Origin: Vibrio sinaloensis
Lineage (GTDB): Bacteria > Pseudomonadota > Gammaproteobacteria > Enterobacterales > Vibrionaceae
NCBI RefSeq assembly: GCF_000808535.1
Contig: NZ_JWLV01000010.1
Location: 186,001-250,000, forward strand
Direction of reading: 5' to 3'
DNA: 64,000 bases
Shown here piece by piece: positions 9,691-19,596 of this stretch. The stretch's first letter is position 1; every line of letters begins with the position of its first letter. The translations under genes and the position numbers were made by a program. A model generated the notes under the pieces. It worked only from the letters and a program-made list of their open reading frames with translations, ran no database searches and had not been told where the DNA came from.

Positions 9691-9783
9691 ATGGAACACG
9701 ATCTCAAATATGCCCTAATCATCACGGCTGTCGTCTTTTCCGTTTTAATTGGATTTGGCGTTGTCGCGATATCGACAATGTAG
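9691..9783 (+). CDS. Small YnhF-like membrane protein (30 residues)
   Basis: This short gene has an excellent ribosome site (AAGGAGGTG, 7-8 bases before ATG). The 30-residue product begins MEHDLKYALIITAVVFSVLI and is a single membrane helix. It resembles the E. coli small inner-membrane protein YnhF, which also begins with a short polar DLK-type stretch followed by one helix. It ends 10 bases before the patatin-like gene, so the two may be co-transcribed. The strong ribosome site and family resemblance support a real gene. Confidence 0.65.
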   Translation: MEHDLKYALIITAVVFSVLIGFGVVAISTM

Positions 9784-9793
9784 AGAGTTTTGA

Positions 9794-10933
9794 ATGCGAA
9801 ATAGCGGTGTGGTGACAAACGCTGCGGTACAACTCGATCTTCAGAACTTCAAAAAGTACACCGGCGGTAAAAATGCGTTGGTTGCTCAAGGTGGCGGCCA
9901 AAGGGGTATTTTTACCTCTGGTGTATTAGATGCCTTTCTCCTATCAAACTTCGATCCTTTTCATTCCTTCTACGGTACGTCAGCCGGTGCGCTGAATTTA
10001 TGTGCGTTTCTTTGTCGTCAGCGTGGTATTGGAAAATCCTTTATTCTCGATTTGACCACAGACCCTCAGTTTTTTCATCTGTTTAGCTATATTCGCCGTC
10101 GCCAATTTTTGGGTTTAGATTGGGCGCTCGATCGTGTATCTGACTATCCGTATCGTCTTGATATTGATATGGGACGCCAGGTGCTCGCCGGGCGAGAAGC
10201 GTTTGCCGCGGTAACCGACACCCACAAGTTGATGGATCACTATTTGCCAATGCTCAGTGAGGATTGGAAAAAAGTCCTAATTGCGACCTGTGCGATTCCA
10301 CGGTTGTACAATCAACCAGTCGAATTTGAACATGGTATATACGTAGATGGTGGTGTGTCTGCGTCAATACCCGTACAGGAAGCATGGCGCCGCGAAGCTC
10401 GATGCATTGTTGTGATTCGAACTGAAGGCGACGATTTGGTGTCGGACACTCCGGAAGTCGTTGAAAAGGAGGCGGTTGAATGGTTTCGCGATTCATTCAA
10501 CTCTATCCAAGGCCATTGGCAGAGTAAATTAATACAATGGAAATCTGATTGGAATACCTTCTTGAACGAGCAGGTTTCGCGAGCGCATCGACATAAACCC
10601 GAGCTTAACCATTTTGAGGCATTGAATGGCGGGCGTTGGTTATTTGGAGCCGATGATATCTACAGGCTTAGCCACCTTCTTGGAGATAAATTTGATTCTG
10701 GTTTGGCGGATATGTTGATGGTTCATTATCAGACCTATTCGTTAACCCAAGATTTTCTCCAAGCACCGCCAGATGATTGTTTTATTGTCCAGATAAAACC
10801 CGAAGAGCCGCTGCGTTCAAGCTCATTGCTGAGTGAAAAGGAGAGCTTGTTGCATGACTATCAGTTGGGACTCGATGCCGGCTTTCGTTTCGTTGAAACC
10901 TATAGTCAGCTTATTCCACAAGAAATGAAATAG
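9794..10933 (+). CDS. Patatin-like phospholipase family protein (YjjU type)
   Basis: This 379-residue protein has a patatin hydrolase fold. The oxyanion motif is GGGQRG (about residues 33-38), the nucleophile serine is in GTSAGAL (about residue 63), and the second catalytic residue is Asp in VDGGVSASIPV (about residue 180). It is expected to be a serine acyl hydrolase acting on lipids, but the substrate is unknown. It has no signal peptide. It directly follows the YnhF-like small protein gene. Resemblance is to the YjjU/RssA-like bacterial patatins. Confidence 0.85.
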   Translation: MRNSGVVTNAAVQLDLQNFKKYTGGKNALVAQGGGQRGIFTSGVLDAFLLSNFDPFHSFYGTSAGALNLCAFLCRQRGIGKSFILDLTTDPQFFHLFSYIRRRQFLGLDWALDRVSDYPYRLDIDMGRQVLAGREAFAAVTDTHKLMDHYLPMLSEDWKKVLIATCAIPRLYNQPVEFEHGIYVDGGVSASIPVQEAWRREARCIVVIRTEGDDLVSDTPEVVEKEAVEWFRDSFNSIQGHWQSKLIQWKSDWNTFLNEQVSRAHRHKPELNHFEALNGGRWLFGADDIYRLSHLLGDKFDSGLADMLMVHYQTYSLTQDFLQAPPDDCFIVQIKPEEPLRSSSLLSEKESLLHDYQLGLDAGFRFVETYSQLIPQEMK

Positions 10934-10957
10934 GGAGCATCGCTCCCTATTGCGTTT
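10932..10957 (+). terminator. Terminator hairpin between patatin-like gene and pykA
   Basis: The stem AGGGAGC / GCTCCCT has an ATC loop and is followed by a short T-rich stretch. It begins at the stop codon of the plus-strand gene and lies just beyond the minus-strand pykA stop. Confidence 0.65.
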
Positions 10958-10968
10958 TTATGATCTAG

Positions 10969-12411
10969 TTAGGCAGATAGGATACGCATACAGTTGGTTG
11001 AACCAACCACATCCATCACATCGCCCTGAGTAATGATCACAAGGTCACCGTCGTCTAACAGCCCTCGTTGTTTCAGGGTCTCGACCGCCGCTTGAGCCGT
11101 AACTAACCCCGTATCTCCTTTAGAATCAAAATAAACCGGAAAGACGCCGCGATATAGCGCTGAGAGATTCAGCGTCGCTTCGTTGCGCGATAAAGCGAAA
11201 ATAGGTAAACCAGAGCTCAACCTAGATGTCATCAATGCGGTACGACCCGATTCGGTTAATGTGATGATGCCTTTTATGCCGCGCATATGGTTGGCGGCGA
11301 ACATGGTCGACATCGAGATTGTCTCTTCGCTGCTTTCAAAAACCTCTTCCATTCGATAGCTCGAACGGTTGATGTCGGCCATTTTCTCGGCTCCTAAACA
11401 GACCTCTGCCATTGATCGTACGGTTTCTAATGGGTATTTACCTGCGGCAGTCTCGCCAGATAGCATCACTGCATCGGTGCCATCGAGCACGGCATTGGCG
11501 ACATCCATCACTTCGGCTCGTGTAGGCATTGGGTTTTCCATCATCGACTCCATCATCTGTGTTGCAGTAATGACGGTTCTATTTAACGCTCTAGCACGTC
11601 GTATAAGCTGTTTTTGTACACCAATTAGCTCAGGATCACCTATTTCCACACCAAGGTCGCCACGCGCCACCATGACGGCGTCTGAAGCTTTAATGATGTC
11701 ATCGATATTCTCTTCGGTCGCAACGGTTTCTGCTCGTTCTACTTTGGCAACCAGCCTAGCGTGAAGCCCCGCATCGCGCGCTAAGCGTCTTGCGTATTTC
11801 ATGTCTTCGCCATTACGCGGGAAAGAAACCGCTAGGTAATCGACTTTGAGTTCGGCCGCGAGCTTAATATCATTCTTGTCTTTTTCAGTCAGGGCATCGG
11901 CGGAAAGGCCACCGCCTTTTTTGTTGATGCCTTTGTTATTGGATAGCGCACCACCAATGGTCACTTTGGTACGAACCTCTGTGTCAGTGACGCCAATGAC
12001 TTTCAATTGGACTCGCCCGTCATCGATCAGAAGAACATCACCCGCAGACACATCTTGAGGCAGCGCTTTGTAATCCAAACCTACCGCATCCTGATTGCCT
12101 TGACCCGCAGGAAGCGCGCTGTCGAGCGTAAAATTGTCACCGACATTGAGGTGGATTTTTCCTTCTGCAAACGTCGAAACACGAATCTTCGGCCCTTGTA
12201 GATCGCCAAGAATCGCAATGTGTGTACCTAGTTTAGCGGCGATATTGCGTACACGAGTCACGCGTTGGCGATGGTCGTCGGCGGTGCCATGTGAGAAATT
12301 CATGCGAACGACGTTCACGCCTGCTTCGAGTATTGCTTCTAATATTCCAGGCTTATCTGTTGAAGGTCCGAGTGTTGAGACGATTTTTGTTCTTCTTTGT
12401 GGTGAGGTCAT
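10969..12411 (-). CDS. pykA: Pyruvate kinase (PykA type)
   Basis: This 480-residue protein catalyses phosphoenolpyruvate plus ADP to pyruvate plus ATP. The N-terminal [14 protein letters not shown], the catalytic segment [12 protein letters not shown] and the signature [10 protein letters not shown] are all present. The length equals E. coli PykA (480) rather than PykF (470), and the sequence [20 protein letters not shown] is of the PykA type. It is divergent from mlc across a 237-base region that contains a CRP-like site. Confidence 0.93.
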   Translation of the reverse strand: MTSPQRRTKIVSTLGPSTDKPGILEAILEAGVNVVRMNFSHGTADDHRQRVTRVRNIAAKLGTHIAILGDLQGPKIRVSTFAEGKIHLNVGDNFTLDSALPAGQGNQDAVGLDYKALPQDVSAGDVLLIDDGRVQLKVIGVTDTEVRTKVTIGGALSNNKGINKKGGGLSADALTEKDKNDIKLAAELKVDYLAVSFPRNGEDMKYARRLARDAGLHARLVAKVERAETVATEENIDDIIKASDAVMVARGDLGVEIGDPELIGVQKQLIRRARALNRTVITATQMMESMMENPMPTRAEVMDVANAVLDGTDAVMLSGETAAGKYPLETVRSMAEVCLGAEKMADINRSSYRMEEVFESSEETISMSTMFAANHMRGIKGIITLTESGRTALMTSRLSSGLPIFALSRNEATLNLSALYRGVFPVYFDSKGDTGLVTAQAAVETLKQRGLLDDGDLVIITQGDVMDVVGSTNCMRILSA

Positions 12412-12557
12412 TATGATCTCCTTGATCTGACTCTGCGTGATAATTAGTAATTTTAGACGGGTAGGAAAAATACATAATTATTTATGCAAAAAAATAGAGC
12501 ATGAAATGTGATAAAGCCTTCGCTATTTGACTGGGTACACAAAGAAACATGTTTATA

Positions 12558-12573
12558 CGTGACACTTGTCACG
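12558..12573 (+). promoter_or_regulatory. Candidate CRP-binding site between pykA and mlc
   Basis: CGTGA-CACTTG-TCACG is a perfect 5-base inverted repeat with the 6-base spacing of CRP sites. It lies 76 bases before the mlc ATG. It could regulate mlc or pykA, since the genes are divergent. A near-identical CGTGA-N6-TCACG occurs before the ascorbate-type PTS genes at 23154. Confidence 0.5.
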
Positions 12574-12648
12574 GCGATCTATCAAAGCTCTTCACAATTA
12601 CTTCGCAAAGTAAAAAAATTACCTAGTTGTTGATATTCGGAGCACTCT

Positions 12649-13866
12649 ATGTACATGGCTCAACCTGGCCATATTGATCATATCAAGCAGGTCAATGCTG
12701 GACGGGTCTATAAACTCATTGATCAAAAAGGGCCTATTTCTCGCATCGATTTATCGAAGGAGAGTGAACTGGCACCCGCTAGTATCACCAAGATTACTCG
12801 TGAATTGATCGAAGCCCACCTCATTCATGAAACAACCGTGCAAGAGGCCACCAGTCGGGGGCGACCTGCGGTTGGTTTGCAAGTGAACAATGAGGGTTGG
12901 CAATTTTTGTCGATGCGTCTTGGCCGAGGCTACTTGACCATTGCTCTGCATGAATTGGGCGGTGATGTATTGATTGATACAAAAATCGACATTCATGAAA
13001 TTGATCAAGAAGATGTACTTGCTCGCCTGCTGCATGAAATTGACGAGTTTTTCCAGACCTATTCTGACCAACTAGATCGTGTGACGAGTATCGCTATCAC
13101 TCTTCCTGGCTTAGTGAATTCCGAGCAGGGCATTGTGTTGCAGATGCCACACTACAATGTCGAGAATTTGGCTCTTGGCCCAGAAATCTATAAGGCGACA
13201 GGGCTCCCCGTTTTCATTGCCAATGATACGCGTGCATGGGCGTTGGCGGAGAAGCTCTTTGGTCACTCTCAAGAAAACGATAACTCGGTGTTAATCTCCA
13301 TCCACCATGGTTTGGGCGCAGGCATCATACTCGATGGCCGAGTGTTGCAAGGTCGTCATGGCAATATCGGCGAACTAGGGCATATTCAGATCGACCCAAA
13401 TGGTAAACAATGCCACTGTGGAAATCGCGGTTGTCTAGAGACCGTGGCGAGTTCGCAAGCTATCCGTAGTGAAGTGGCAGAGCGTATCGCGAACGGTGAA
13501 GCGTCGATATTGTCGGAAATTGAGGAAATTTCTGTTGAAGACATCTGTGAAGCCGCAGAAAAAGGTGATGCGCTAGCGGTTGATGTTGTAGAGAAGTTGG
13601 GGCGTTACCTAGGATCGGCCATTTCGATTGTGATCAACCTTTTCAACCCTGAGAAGATATTGATTGGTGGCGCGATTAACCAAGCTAAAGAAGTGCTTTA
13701 TCCTGCGATTCAAACATGCATCGAAGAGCAAAGCCTTCCTGTTTACCATCAAGATCTTGAGCTGGTGGAGTCTCGATTCTACAAACAGGCAACCATGCCG
13801 GGCGCAGCACTTATCAAGCAAGCGCTCTATGACGGCCTATTATTGATGAAAGTGATCGAGGGCTAA
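12649..13866 (+). CDS. mlc: ROK-family transcriptional repressor Mlc
   Basis: This 405-residue protein has an N-terminal winged helix-turn-helix (about 15-75, with PASITKITRELIEAHLI) and a ROK domain with the zinc site CHCGNRGCLETVAS. The N-terminus QPGHIDHIKQVNAGRVY closely resembles E. coli Mlc (406 residues), and NagC is less similar there. Mlc represses PTS genes such as ptsG and is sequestered by EIICB-Glc during glucose transport. ATG 12649 is used; ATG 12655 two codons later is equally possible. The gene is divergent from pykA. Confidence 0.9.
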   Translation: MYMAQPGHIDHIKQVNAGRVYKLIDQKGPISRIDLSKESELAPASITKITRELIEAHLIHETTVQEATSRGRPAVGLQVNNEGWQFLSMRLGRGYLTIALHELGGDVLIDTKIDIHEIDQEDVLARLLHEIDEFFQTYSDQLDRVTSIAITLPGLVNSEQGIVLQMPHYNVENLALGPEIYKATGLPVFIANDTRAWALAEKLFGHSQENDNSVLISIHHGLGAGIILDGRVLQGRHGNIGELGHIQIDPNGKQCHCGNRGCLETVASSQAIRSEVAERIANGEASILSEIEEISVEDICEAAEKGDALAVDVVEKLGRYLGSAISIVINLFNPEKILIGGAINQAKEVLYPAIQTCIEEQSLPVYHQDLELVESRFYKQATMPGAALIKQALYDGLLLMKVIEG

Positions 13867-14115
13867 TGCCTTCGGTTGCTCACTTACTATCTATCTTTTC
13901 ACTAAACCCCTATAATCTTTCTGTTATTAGCAGACTATACTTTTGCTAGTAGAGGGTTTGAGGTGCCGAGTCTTCATCACTGGTGCCATTGACCTCGGTC
14001 TCTATTTCCATATCTACACTTTGTTAAAATACAAATTAGTGGTCTTGGTATTAGTTTTTACCTTAGTCTTTCTTTAGACTATTTTGTTTATATAACCTTT
14101 TGGTAGAGAAGTGGT

Positions 14116-15063
14116 ATGTCTGGAGTTTTAAATACGGTTGATCAGCGTACGAACCTAGTTGGTGAAAACCGTTTAGAGTTGTTGTTATTTAGTCTAAACA
14201 GTAGACAGATCTTTGCCATTAATGTGTTTAAGGTTCGCGAAGTCATTAAAGTGCCACAGTTGACGAAAATGCCGGGTTCTCATCACAACATTACTGGCGT
14301 TGCTTCGTTGCGTGGTGTGTCTGTTCCTGTCATTGACCTTCGCAGTGCGATCGGCTTTCCTCCTTCTCGCCAAGAGGCACAAGAACAGAACTTAATCATT
14401 ACCGAGTATAACCGTACCGTACAAGGCTTTTTGGTCGGTCAAGTTCGTAATATCGTCAACACTGCATGGACGGAAATTCAGCCGCCACCAAAAACGGCAG
14501 GGCGCTCAAACTACCTTACCGCGATTACGCGAATTAAAGATGGCGAGAACCAAGAAATCGTCGAGATTATCGATGTAGAAAAAGTGCTCGCTGAAATCAT
14601 CGATTACGATGTGTCTATTTCTGAAGGTGTTCTTGATGAGCAGTTAGCCGCTGAAATGGTTGGCCGTAACGTACTGATCGTGGATGATTCCTCGACAGCT
14701 CGTGCGCAGGTCAAAGGAACCTTATCTCAACTCGGTTTGAATATCATTGAGTGCCGAGACGGCCTTGAAGCTCTGGCGCTGTTAAAATCGTGGGCGGATG
14801 AAGGTAAGAATGTCGTCGAAGAACTGCTACTTATGATCACTGATGCTGAAATGCCAGAAATGGATGGCTACAAGCTGACTCATGAAGTGCGTAGCGACCC
14901 AAGAATGAAAGATCTCTACGTGACTCTAAACACATCACTTAGCGGCAGTTTCAATGAGGCGATGGTAAAGAAAGTAGGCTGTGATCGATTTATTTCTAAG
15001 TTCCAACCCGACCTATTGGTTGAGGTCGCTCAAGATAGGTTAAGAGATATACTCACCGATTAA
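14116..15063 (+). CDS. cheV: Chemotaxis protein CheV (CheW-receiver fusion)
   Basis: This 315-residue protein has a CheW-like coupling domain (about 20-165) and a C-terminal receiver domain (about 180-310). The receiver shows the acidic pair in VLIVDDSSTARA, the phospho-acceptor Asp in MITDAEMPEMDG and the conserved Lys in FISKFQP. It links chemoreceptors to CheA and may act as a phosphate sink or adaptation device. It stands alone in a monocistronic setting. Vibrios usually carry several cheV genes, so which paralogue this is cannot be decided here. Confidence 0.93.
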   Translation: MSGVLNTVDQRTNLVGENRLELLLFSLNSRQIFAINVFKVREVIKVPQLTKMPGSHHNITGVASLRGVSVPVIDLRSAIGFPPSRQEAQEQNLIITEYNRTVQGFLVGQVRNIVNTAWTEIQPPPKTAGRSNYLTAITRIKDGENQEIVEIIDVEKVLAEIIDYDVSISEGVLDEQLAAEMVGRNVLIVDDSSTARAQVKGTLSQLGLNIIECRDGLEALALLKSWADEGKNVVEELLLMITDAEMPEMDGYKLTHEVRSDPRMKDLYVTLNTSLSGSFNEAMVKKVGCDRFISKFQPDLLVEVAQDRLRDILTD

Positions 15064-15083
15064 GAAGTATTGCTTTAAAAACG

Positions 15084-15110
15084 AAAAGGGTCTCAGGGAC
15101 CCTTTTTTGT
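15084..15110 (+). terminator. Rho-independent terminator after cheV
   Basis: The stem AAAAGGGTC / GACCCTTTT followed by further Ts lies between the convergent cheV and dnaE2 genes. Confidence 0.85.
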
Positions 15111-15113
15111 CTT

Positions 15114-18100
15114 TTAATGAAAATCCCGTGACCGACTTTGCAGCCCTTCAAGCTTATCGGTCATATCAATGAGTCGCCCTGCAATTACATGGGTGACTTC
15201 CCCTTCACGTTCTAAAATCCCTTTCACCATGAGTATTTTGGCGGTGAGATAGGCTTGCTTTTGCGCTCTTGCGGTGGCTTGCCACACCACCACATTGATG
15301 TTGCCCGTATCATCTTCAAGGGTAAAAAACGTAACACCTGCCGCCGTTCCGGGAGCTTGTTTTCCTGTGACCACTCCAACAACGGTCACTAACGATTGGT
15401 GCGGACGCATCATGAGTTCACTCATACGGGTAAATCGTCCCAACATGCCTGCCTTGTCGAGTAAACGAATAGGGTGCTGCTGGAGAGAAAGCCCTGTTGC
15501 GGCATAGTCTTCGAGTAAGGTCTGCATCTCAGAGGGAGCCGCGACAGGTATTGAATTTGTCTCTTGCATGTCTTTAAACAGTGGCAAATCAGAGAGTGAA
15601 TCCATCATGGACCAACGGGTTTGGTAGCGATTATTGGCGATGGATTGCATTGCGTTGGCTGACGCGAGCAACTCGATATCACGTCGATTTAAACCAATGT
15701 GCTTGAGTTGATTCGGGTGGTTGAATCCTTGTTTCCCGCGAGCCTTGATCAACTGGTGGCTACTCTCAATACTGAATCCTTTGATTTGTCGTAAGCCCAG
15801 TCGAATCGCAAACTTGTCACCACATTTTACGACTTGATGGTCGTGTAGCGATTGGTTAACGCAGACTGGTAATATCATGACATTATGACGTTTTGCATCT
15901 TGAACAAGTTGTGAAGCACTGTAAAACCCCATAGGTAGGCTATTGAGTATGGAGGTGTAAAACGCTTCAGGATAGTAGTGTTTTAACCAAGCGGAGCAAT
16001 AGGCAAGTACCGCAAAAGAGGCGGAGTGGCTTTCAGGAAAACCGTATTCACCGAAGCCTAAAATTTGGTCAAAAATACGTTCGGCGAATTCCAGCTCATA
16101 GCCGCGACTGAGCATGCCTTCAATCAGTTTGGTTTTGAATTTGATTAAGTCCCCATTTTTCTTCCAAGCGGCCATCGCGCGGCGTAAGGAGTCTGCTTCA
16201 CCGCCACTGAATCCGGCGGCCACCATTGCTAGCTTGATCACTTGCTCTTGGAAAATGGGGACTCCCATCGTACGTGACAGCACTTCCTCCACCTCTTTGG
16301 AAGGGTAGGTTATTGGTTCGATCCCATCACGGCGCTTGAGAAATGGATGGACCATATCGCCTTGTATTGGGCCTGGGCGGACGATGGCGATTTGAATGAC
16401 TAAATCGTAGTAGCAGGCGGGCTTAAGGCGCGGTAACATGCTCATTTGGGCACGCGATTCAATTTGAAAGACACCTACGGTATCCGCTTGCTGGATCATT
16501 CGATAGACGTTGGGGTCGTCTTGTCTTCGCGTGATCTCCGCGATGCTGAGCTCTTGATTGTGCAGCTTTTTGACCCAGTCAAAGCACTTGCGGATAGCAC
16601 TGAGCATTCCAAGGGACAGGACATCGACTTTGAGCAGTTTTAAGCTCTCGAGGTCATCTTTGTCCCACTGAATGACGGTTCTATCTGGCATAGAAGCATT
16701 TTCTACAGGCACCAATTGATGAAGAGGGCCTGCCGCAATCACAAAGCCGCCAACGTGCTGAGAGAGATGTCGAGGAAACCCCATGATTTCATTAACCAAG
16801 GCGATGAACTGCTCACCCTTAAGTGAGCCTGGTTGTAGCCCTAGTTCAACAATCTGTGCTTGCCAGCCTAGAGAGCGATCACGACGATTGACGTTTTTGA
16901 TGAAGTAGTCGAGTTGGCTCTCTTCAATGCCTAGTGCCTTCCCTACATCACGCACCGCACTTTTAAAGCGATAGGTAATGACGGTAGCGGCGAGTGCAGC
17001 GCGCTCACGGCCATATTTTTGGTAGATGTATTGAATCACTTCTTCGCGACGTTCGTGCTCAAAGTCGACATCAATGTCGGGGGGCTCATTGCGCTCTTTA
17101 CTAATGAAACGCTCAAACAGAACCGAGATTTGGCGCGGGTCGACAGAGGTGATTTCCAAACAGTAACAGACCACCGAGTTTGCTGCTGAACCTCGCCCTT
17201 GGTAGAGAATGCAGTTACGTTTGGCAAACATGACGATGTCATGAATGGTTAAAAAATAAAATGGGTAGTTGAGCTCTTCAATCAGATCGAGCTCTTTGTC
17301 TATTGTCTCTTCGACATGCGCAGGTACGCCTTCAGGAAAGCGTAATTTTTTGCCATGCTCCACGAGTTTACGTAAGTAGTTGTTGGGAGATTCGCCGTTA
17401 GGGACCAGTTCACTTGGGTACTGATATTGGAGCTCGCCCATCGAAAACTTACATCGTTTGGCAATATGAACACTCTCTTCAAGCCACTCCGGTTTGAACA
17501 GTTTGCTGAGTTTTTCTTTGCTGCGTAGAGTGCGCTCCGTATTGGTCAGTAAGTGGCTGCCAATATTATCGACACTTTTTCCTAACTGAATCGCCGTGAG
17601 AACGTGTTGCAGCGGCAAGCGTGTCGCAGTGTGCATTAAGACGCCACCGCAGGCAGTAACCGGCAAAGCCAATTCTTGGGCGAGTCGCTCACAGTGCTGT
17701 AAGTATTGCTTCTCGTCCGAGCTTAAATGGCGTTGTATGCCTATCCATAATCGATGTTGGTGATGCTGTGTTAGCCATTGCCCCCATTTGAAATCCGAGT
17801 CTTGATGTGAGGGTAACCAAATGACTAAACAGTGTTTCACTGTCATCAAGTCCCACTCCGAAAGTTGATACTGGCCTTTTTCAGAGCGCCTTCTAGCATT
17901 GGTAATGATGCGGCACAGCTCTGCGTAGGCATCATGAGTTGGGCAAAGGAGCACCACTTGGCACTCTTGATTGAGCCAGAACATGCTGCCAATAATGAGC
18001 CGAGTGTTAAGTTGGTGTGTTTCTATCGCTTTGTATGCTCGCACAACACCGGCTACCGAGCACTCATCGGTGATCGCCAATGAGTGATAGCGTAAAAAAT

Positions 18101-18185
18101 CGGCTTGTAAAATCAGCTCTTCAGCGTGGGATGCGCCAGTCAGAAAAGAAAAATTAGTCTGGCAGAACAGTTCCGCGTACTTCAT
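15114..18185 (-). CDS. dnaE2: Error-prone DNA polymerase DnaE2 (ImuC)
   Basis: This protein of about 1023 residues is a C-family polymerase with an N-terminal PHP domain (NFSFLTGASHAEELI), the palm motif PDIDVDFEHERREE and the GFPESHSASFAVLAY segment. It is shorter than replicative DnaE (about 1160) and lacks the clamp-binding C-terminal extension, as DnaE2 proteins do. It performs SOS mutagenesis together with ImuA and ImuB. ATG 18185 is chosen because AGAGGTGGT precedes it; a GTG two codons upstream is the only alternative. It is the last gene of the imuA-imuB-dnaE2 operon. Confidence 0.93.
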   Translation of the reverse strand: MKYAELFCQTNFSFLTGASHAEELILQADFLRYHSLAITDECSVAGVVRAYKAIETHQLNTRLIIGSMFWLNQECQVVLLCPTHDAYAELCRIITNARRRSEKGQYQLSEWDLMTVKHCLVIWLPSHQDSDFKWGQWLTQHHQHRLWIGIQRHLSSDEKQYLQHCERLAQELALPVTACGGVLMHTATRLPLQHVLTAIQLGKSVDNIGSHLLTNTERTLRSKEKLSKLFKPEWLEESVHIAKRCKFSMGELQYQYPSELVPNGESPNNYLRKLVEHGKKLRFPEGVPAHVEETIDKELDLIEELNYPFYFLTIHDIVMFAKRNCILYQGRGSAANSVVCYCLEITSVDPRQISVLFERFISKERNEPPDIDVDFEHERREEVIQYIYQKYGRERAALAATVITYRFKSAVRDVGKALGIEESQLDYFIKNVNRRDRSLGWQAQIVELGLQPGSLKGEQFIALVNEIMGFPRHLSQHVGGFVIAAGPLHQLVPVENASMPDRTVIQWDKDDLESLKLLKVDVLSLGMLSAIRKCFDWVKKLHNQELSIAEITRRQDDPNVYRMIQQADTVGVFQIESRAQMSMLPRLKPACYYDLVIQIAIVRPGPIQGDMVHPFLKRRDGIEPITYPSKEVEEVLSRTMGVPIFQEQVIKLAMVAAGFSGGEADSLRRAMAAWKKNGDLIKFKTKLIEGMLSRGYELEFAERIFDQILGFGEYGFPESHSASFAVLAYCSAWLKHYYPEAFYTSILNSLPMGFYSASQLVQDAKRHNVMILPVCVNQSLHDHQVVKCGDKFAIRLGLRQIKGFSIESSHQLIKARGKQGFNHPNQLKHIGLNRRDIELLASANAMQSIANNRYQTRWSMMDSLSDLPLFKDMQETNSIPVAAPSEMQTLLEDYAATGLSLQQHPIRLLDKAGMLGRFTRMSELMMRPHQSLVTVVGVVTGKQAPGTAAGVTFFTLEDDTGNINVVVWQATARAQKQAYLTAKILMVKGILEREGEVTHVIAGRLIDMTDKLEGLQSRSRDFH

Positions 18186-18193
18186 GACCACCT

Positions 18194-19594
18194 CTAACTA
18201 AATACACCGTGCAGAAACCATTGCATCTGTTGGTTGCGAAACACCCACAGCCAGCGTCCTGCATCGCTGCGTGCGATAAAGTAATCCCGTGTCATTTCAT
18301 CGCCGTCCCACCAGCCTGTCACAAAGCGTTCAGGGCCATGAATTATGCTGACTTTTTCAGCTAAAGGCTCAGGCTCTGGCATCATCAAAGAAGGGCGAAG
18401 ACGTTGGATGTTGGGCTTTAGCGGAATGGGTAGGTCCGGTGAGCAGAGCAGGGTGGCTTTTTCTGGCCTTGGGTCATCACTCATCGCGACTTTACGAACC
18501 CGCTCATGACCGAGTTTTGCTTGCAACAAGCCAATCAGCTCAAGTTCGCTTTGCTGCCCTTGGTGGCCGGCGAAAATGTCTTTACTGCTCGACTCGAGCT
18601 CCCCCCCGCGAATCAGGCTGAGAGTGAGCCCTTGCACTGGTGCCTCTAGCTTGATGGATTCAAGAGTAAGTTGGCATAGCGTCATCCAACGATGAGCCAA
18701 GTAGTCACCAGAGGCGGATGTAAAGGTTACCGAGCTGTCTTGATGATCGCGCTGGTGGAGAGTTAATGCGAGTTCATAGCCAACTTGATTACGTAGAGTA
18801 AGAAAGATCTCTAGCTTGCTGAGTAGCTTGCCGAGTGGTTTTTCCAGCCATTGAATGTGCTCAATATCAAACAGCAGTTCCAGATAACTTTGGAACTGCT
18901 CTGGTGGATGGTAGAAATCCATCGGGTGTTTGAATTGCCCCATCAATCGCCCTACGTAGTTCATCAAATCAATATCGAATCGACGAGCGATGTCTTGCAT
19001 GGGGAGTTCAAGTAATTGATGCAAATGAGTCACACCGACGCGGGATAAGGTCTCCACTTGTTTCGGGTCGAGCTCAGTGGCAATCAGAGGGTAGCGTTGG
19101 AGGCGCTGAACGATCTCATCCTTATCATGGCAGATGAATTGGCTTCCTGATTTAGCCAATAACATCGCTGAGAAAGGCGAAAACCCAGTTGCGAAATGAA
19201 ACGTCAGTTTAAGCGTACTAAGGTGACGAAAAACGTGTTGCCAATAAGCCTTAAGCCCGCCATAAAGAGAAAGCATGTCGGTGGCCTTGAGCAAAATGCC
19301 TTGAGGCGGGAAAAGAGCAATATCTGAGGTGACCATATAAAGCCACTGGGCAATATCGAGCAATGTCTTATGCTCAACACTTTCATCATAAGGATGTACT
19401 TGCAGTTGTTGGCATAATGCACTGGCGCTGCCAAGCCCCATGCCAAGATCAATACCTTGCTCTTTAGCCAGCGCATTACGTTGTACAACTTGAAAACGTT
19501 TACCTTCGACGATGATCAAAGGCTGTTCTGATTGCTCGGCGTAAAGTGCGTCAAGCTGCAAGGTAGGGAAGTGAAGATAGATCCAAAGCTGCAT
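18194..19594 (-). CDS. imuB: Y-family polymerase-like mutasome protein ImuB
   Basis: This 466-residue protein is a Y-family (DinB/UmuC-like) homologue. Its start MQLWIYLHFPTLQLDAL replaces the catalytic DxD-containing segment seen in active Y polymerases, which agrees with ImuB being catalytically inactive and acting as a hub for DnaE2, ImuA and the beta clamp. ATG 19594 is chosen because it lies 2 bases after the imuA stop with an AGGGG site upstream; the longer open frame runs back through imuA. Eight bases separate its stop from dnaE2. Confidence 0.9.
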   Translation of the reverse strand: MQLWIYLHFPTLQLDALYAEQSEQPLIIVEGKRFQVVQRNALAKEQGIDLGMGLGSASALCQQLQVHPYDESVEHKTLLDIAQWLYMVTSDIALFPPQGILLKATDMLSLYGGLKAYWQHVFRHLSTLKLTFHFATGFSPFSAMLLAKSGSQFICHDKDEIVQRLQRYPLIATELDPKQVETLSRVGVTHLHQLLELPMQDIARRFDIDLMNYVGRLMGQFKHPMDFYHPPEQFQSYLELLFDIEHIQWLEKPLGKLLSKLEIFLTLRNQVGYELALTLHQRDHQDSSVTFTSASGDYLAHRWMTLCQLTLESIKLEAPVQGLTLSLIRGGELESSSKDIFAGHQGQQSELELIGLLQAKLGHERVRKVAMSDDPRPEKATLLCSPDLPIPLKPNIQRLRPSLMMPEPEPLAEKVSIIHGPERFVTGWWDGDEMTRDYFIARSDAGRWLWVFRNQQMQWFLHGVFS

Positions 19595-19596
19595 CG

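Noticed and set aside
11369..12430. Plus-strand open frames opposite pykA
   Set aside because: They are shadows of the strong minus-strand pyruvate kinase gene, with Ser/Arg-rich translations lacking family motifs.
13867..14115. Possible small RNA in the mlc-cheV gap
   Set aside because: There is a small hairpin (TAGTCT / AGACTA) near 14069-14086 but no convincing promoter-terminator pair, so nothing is called.
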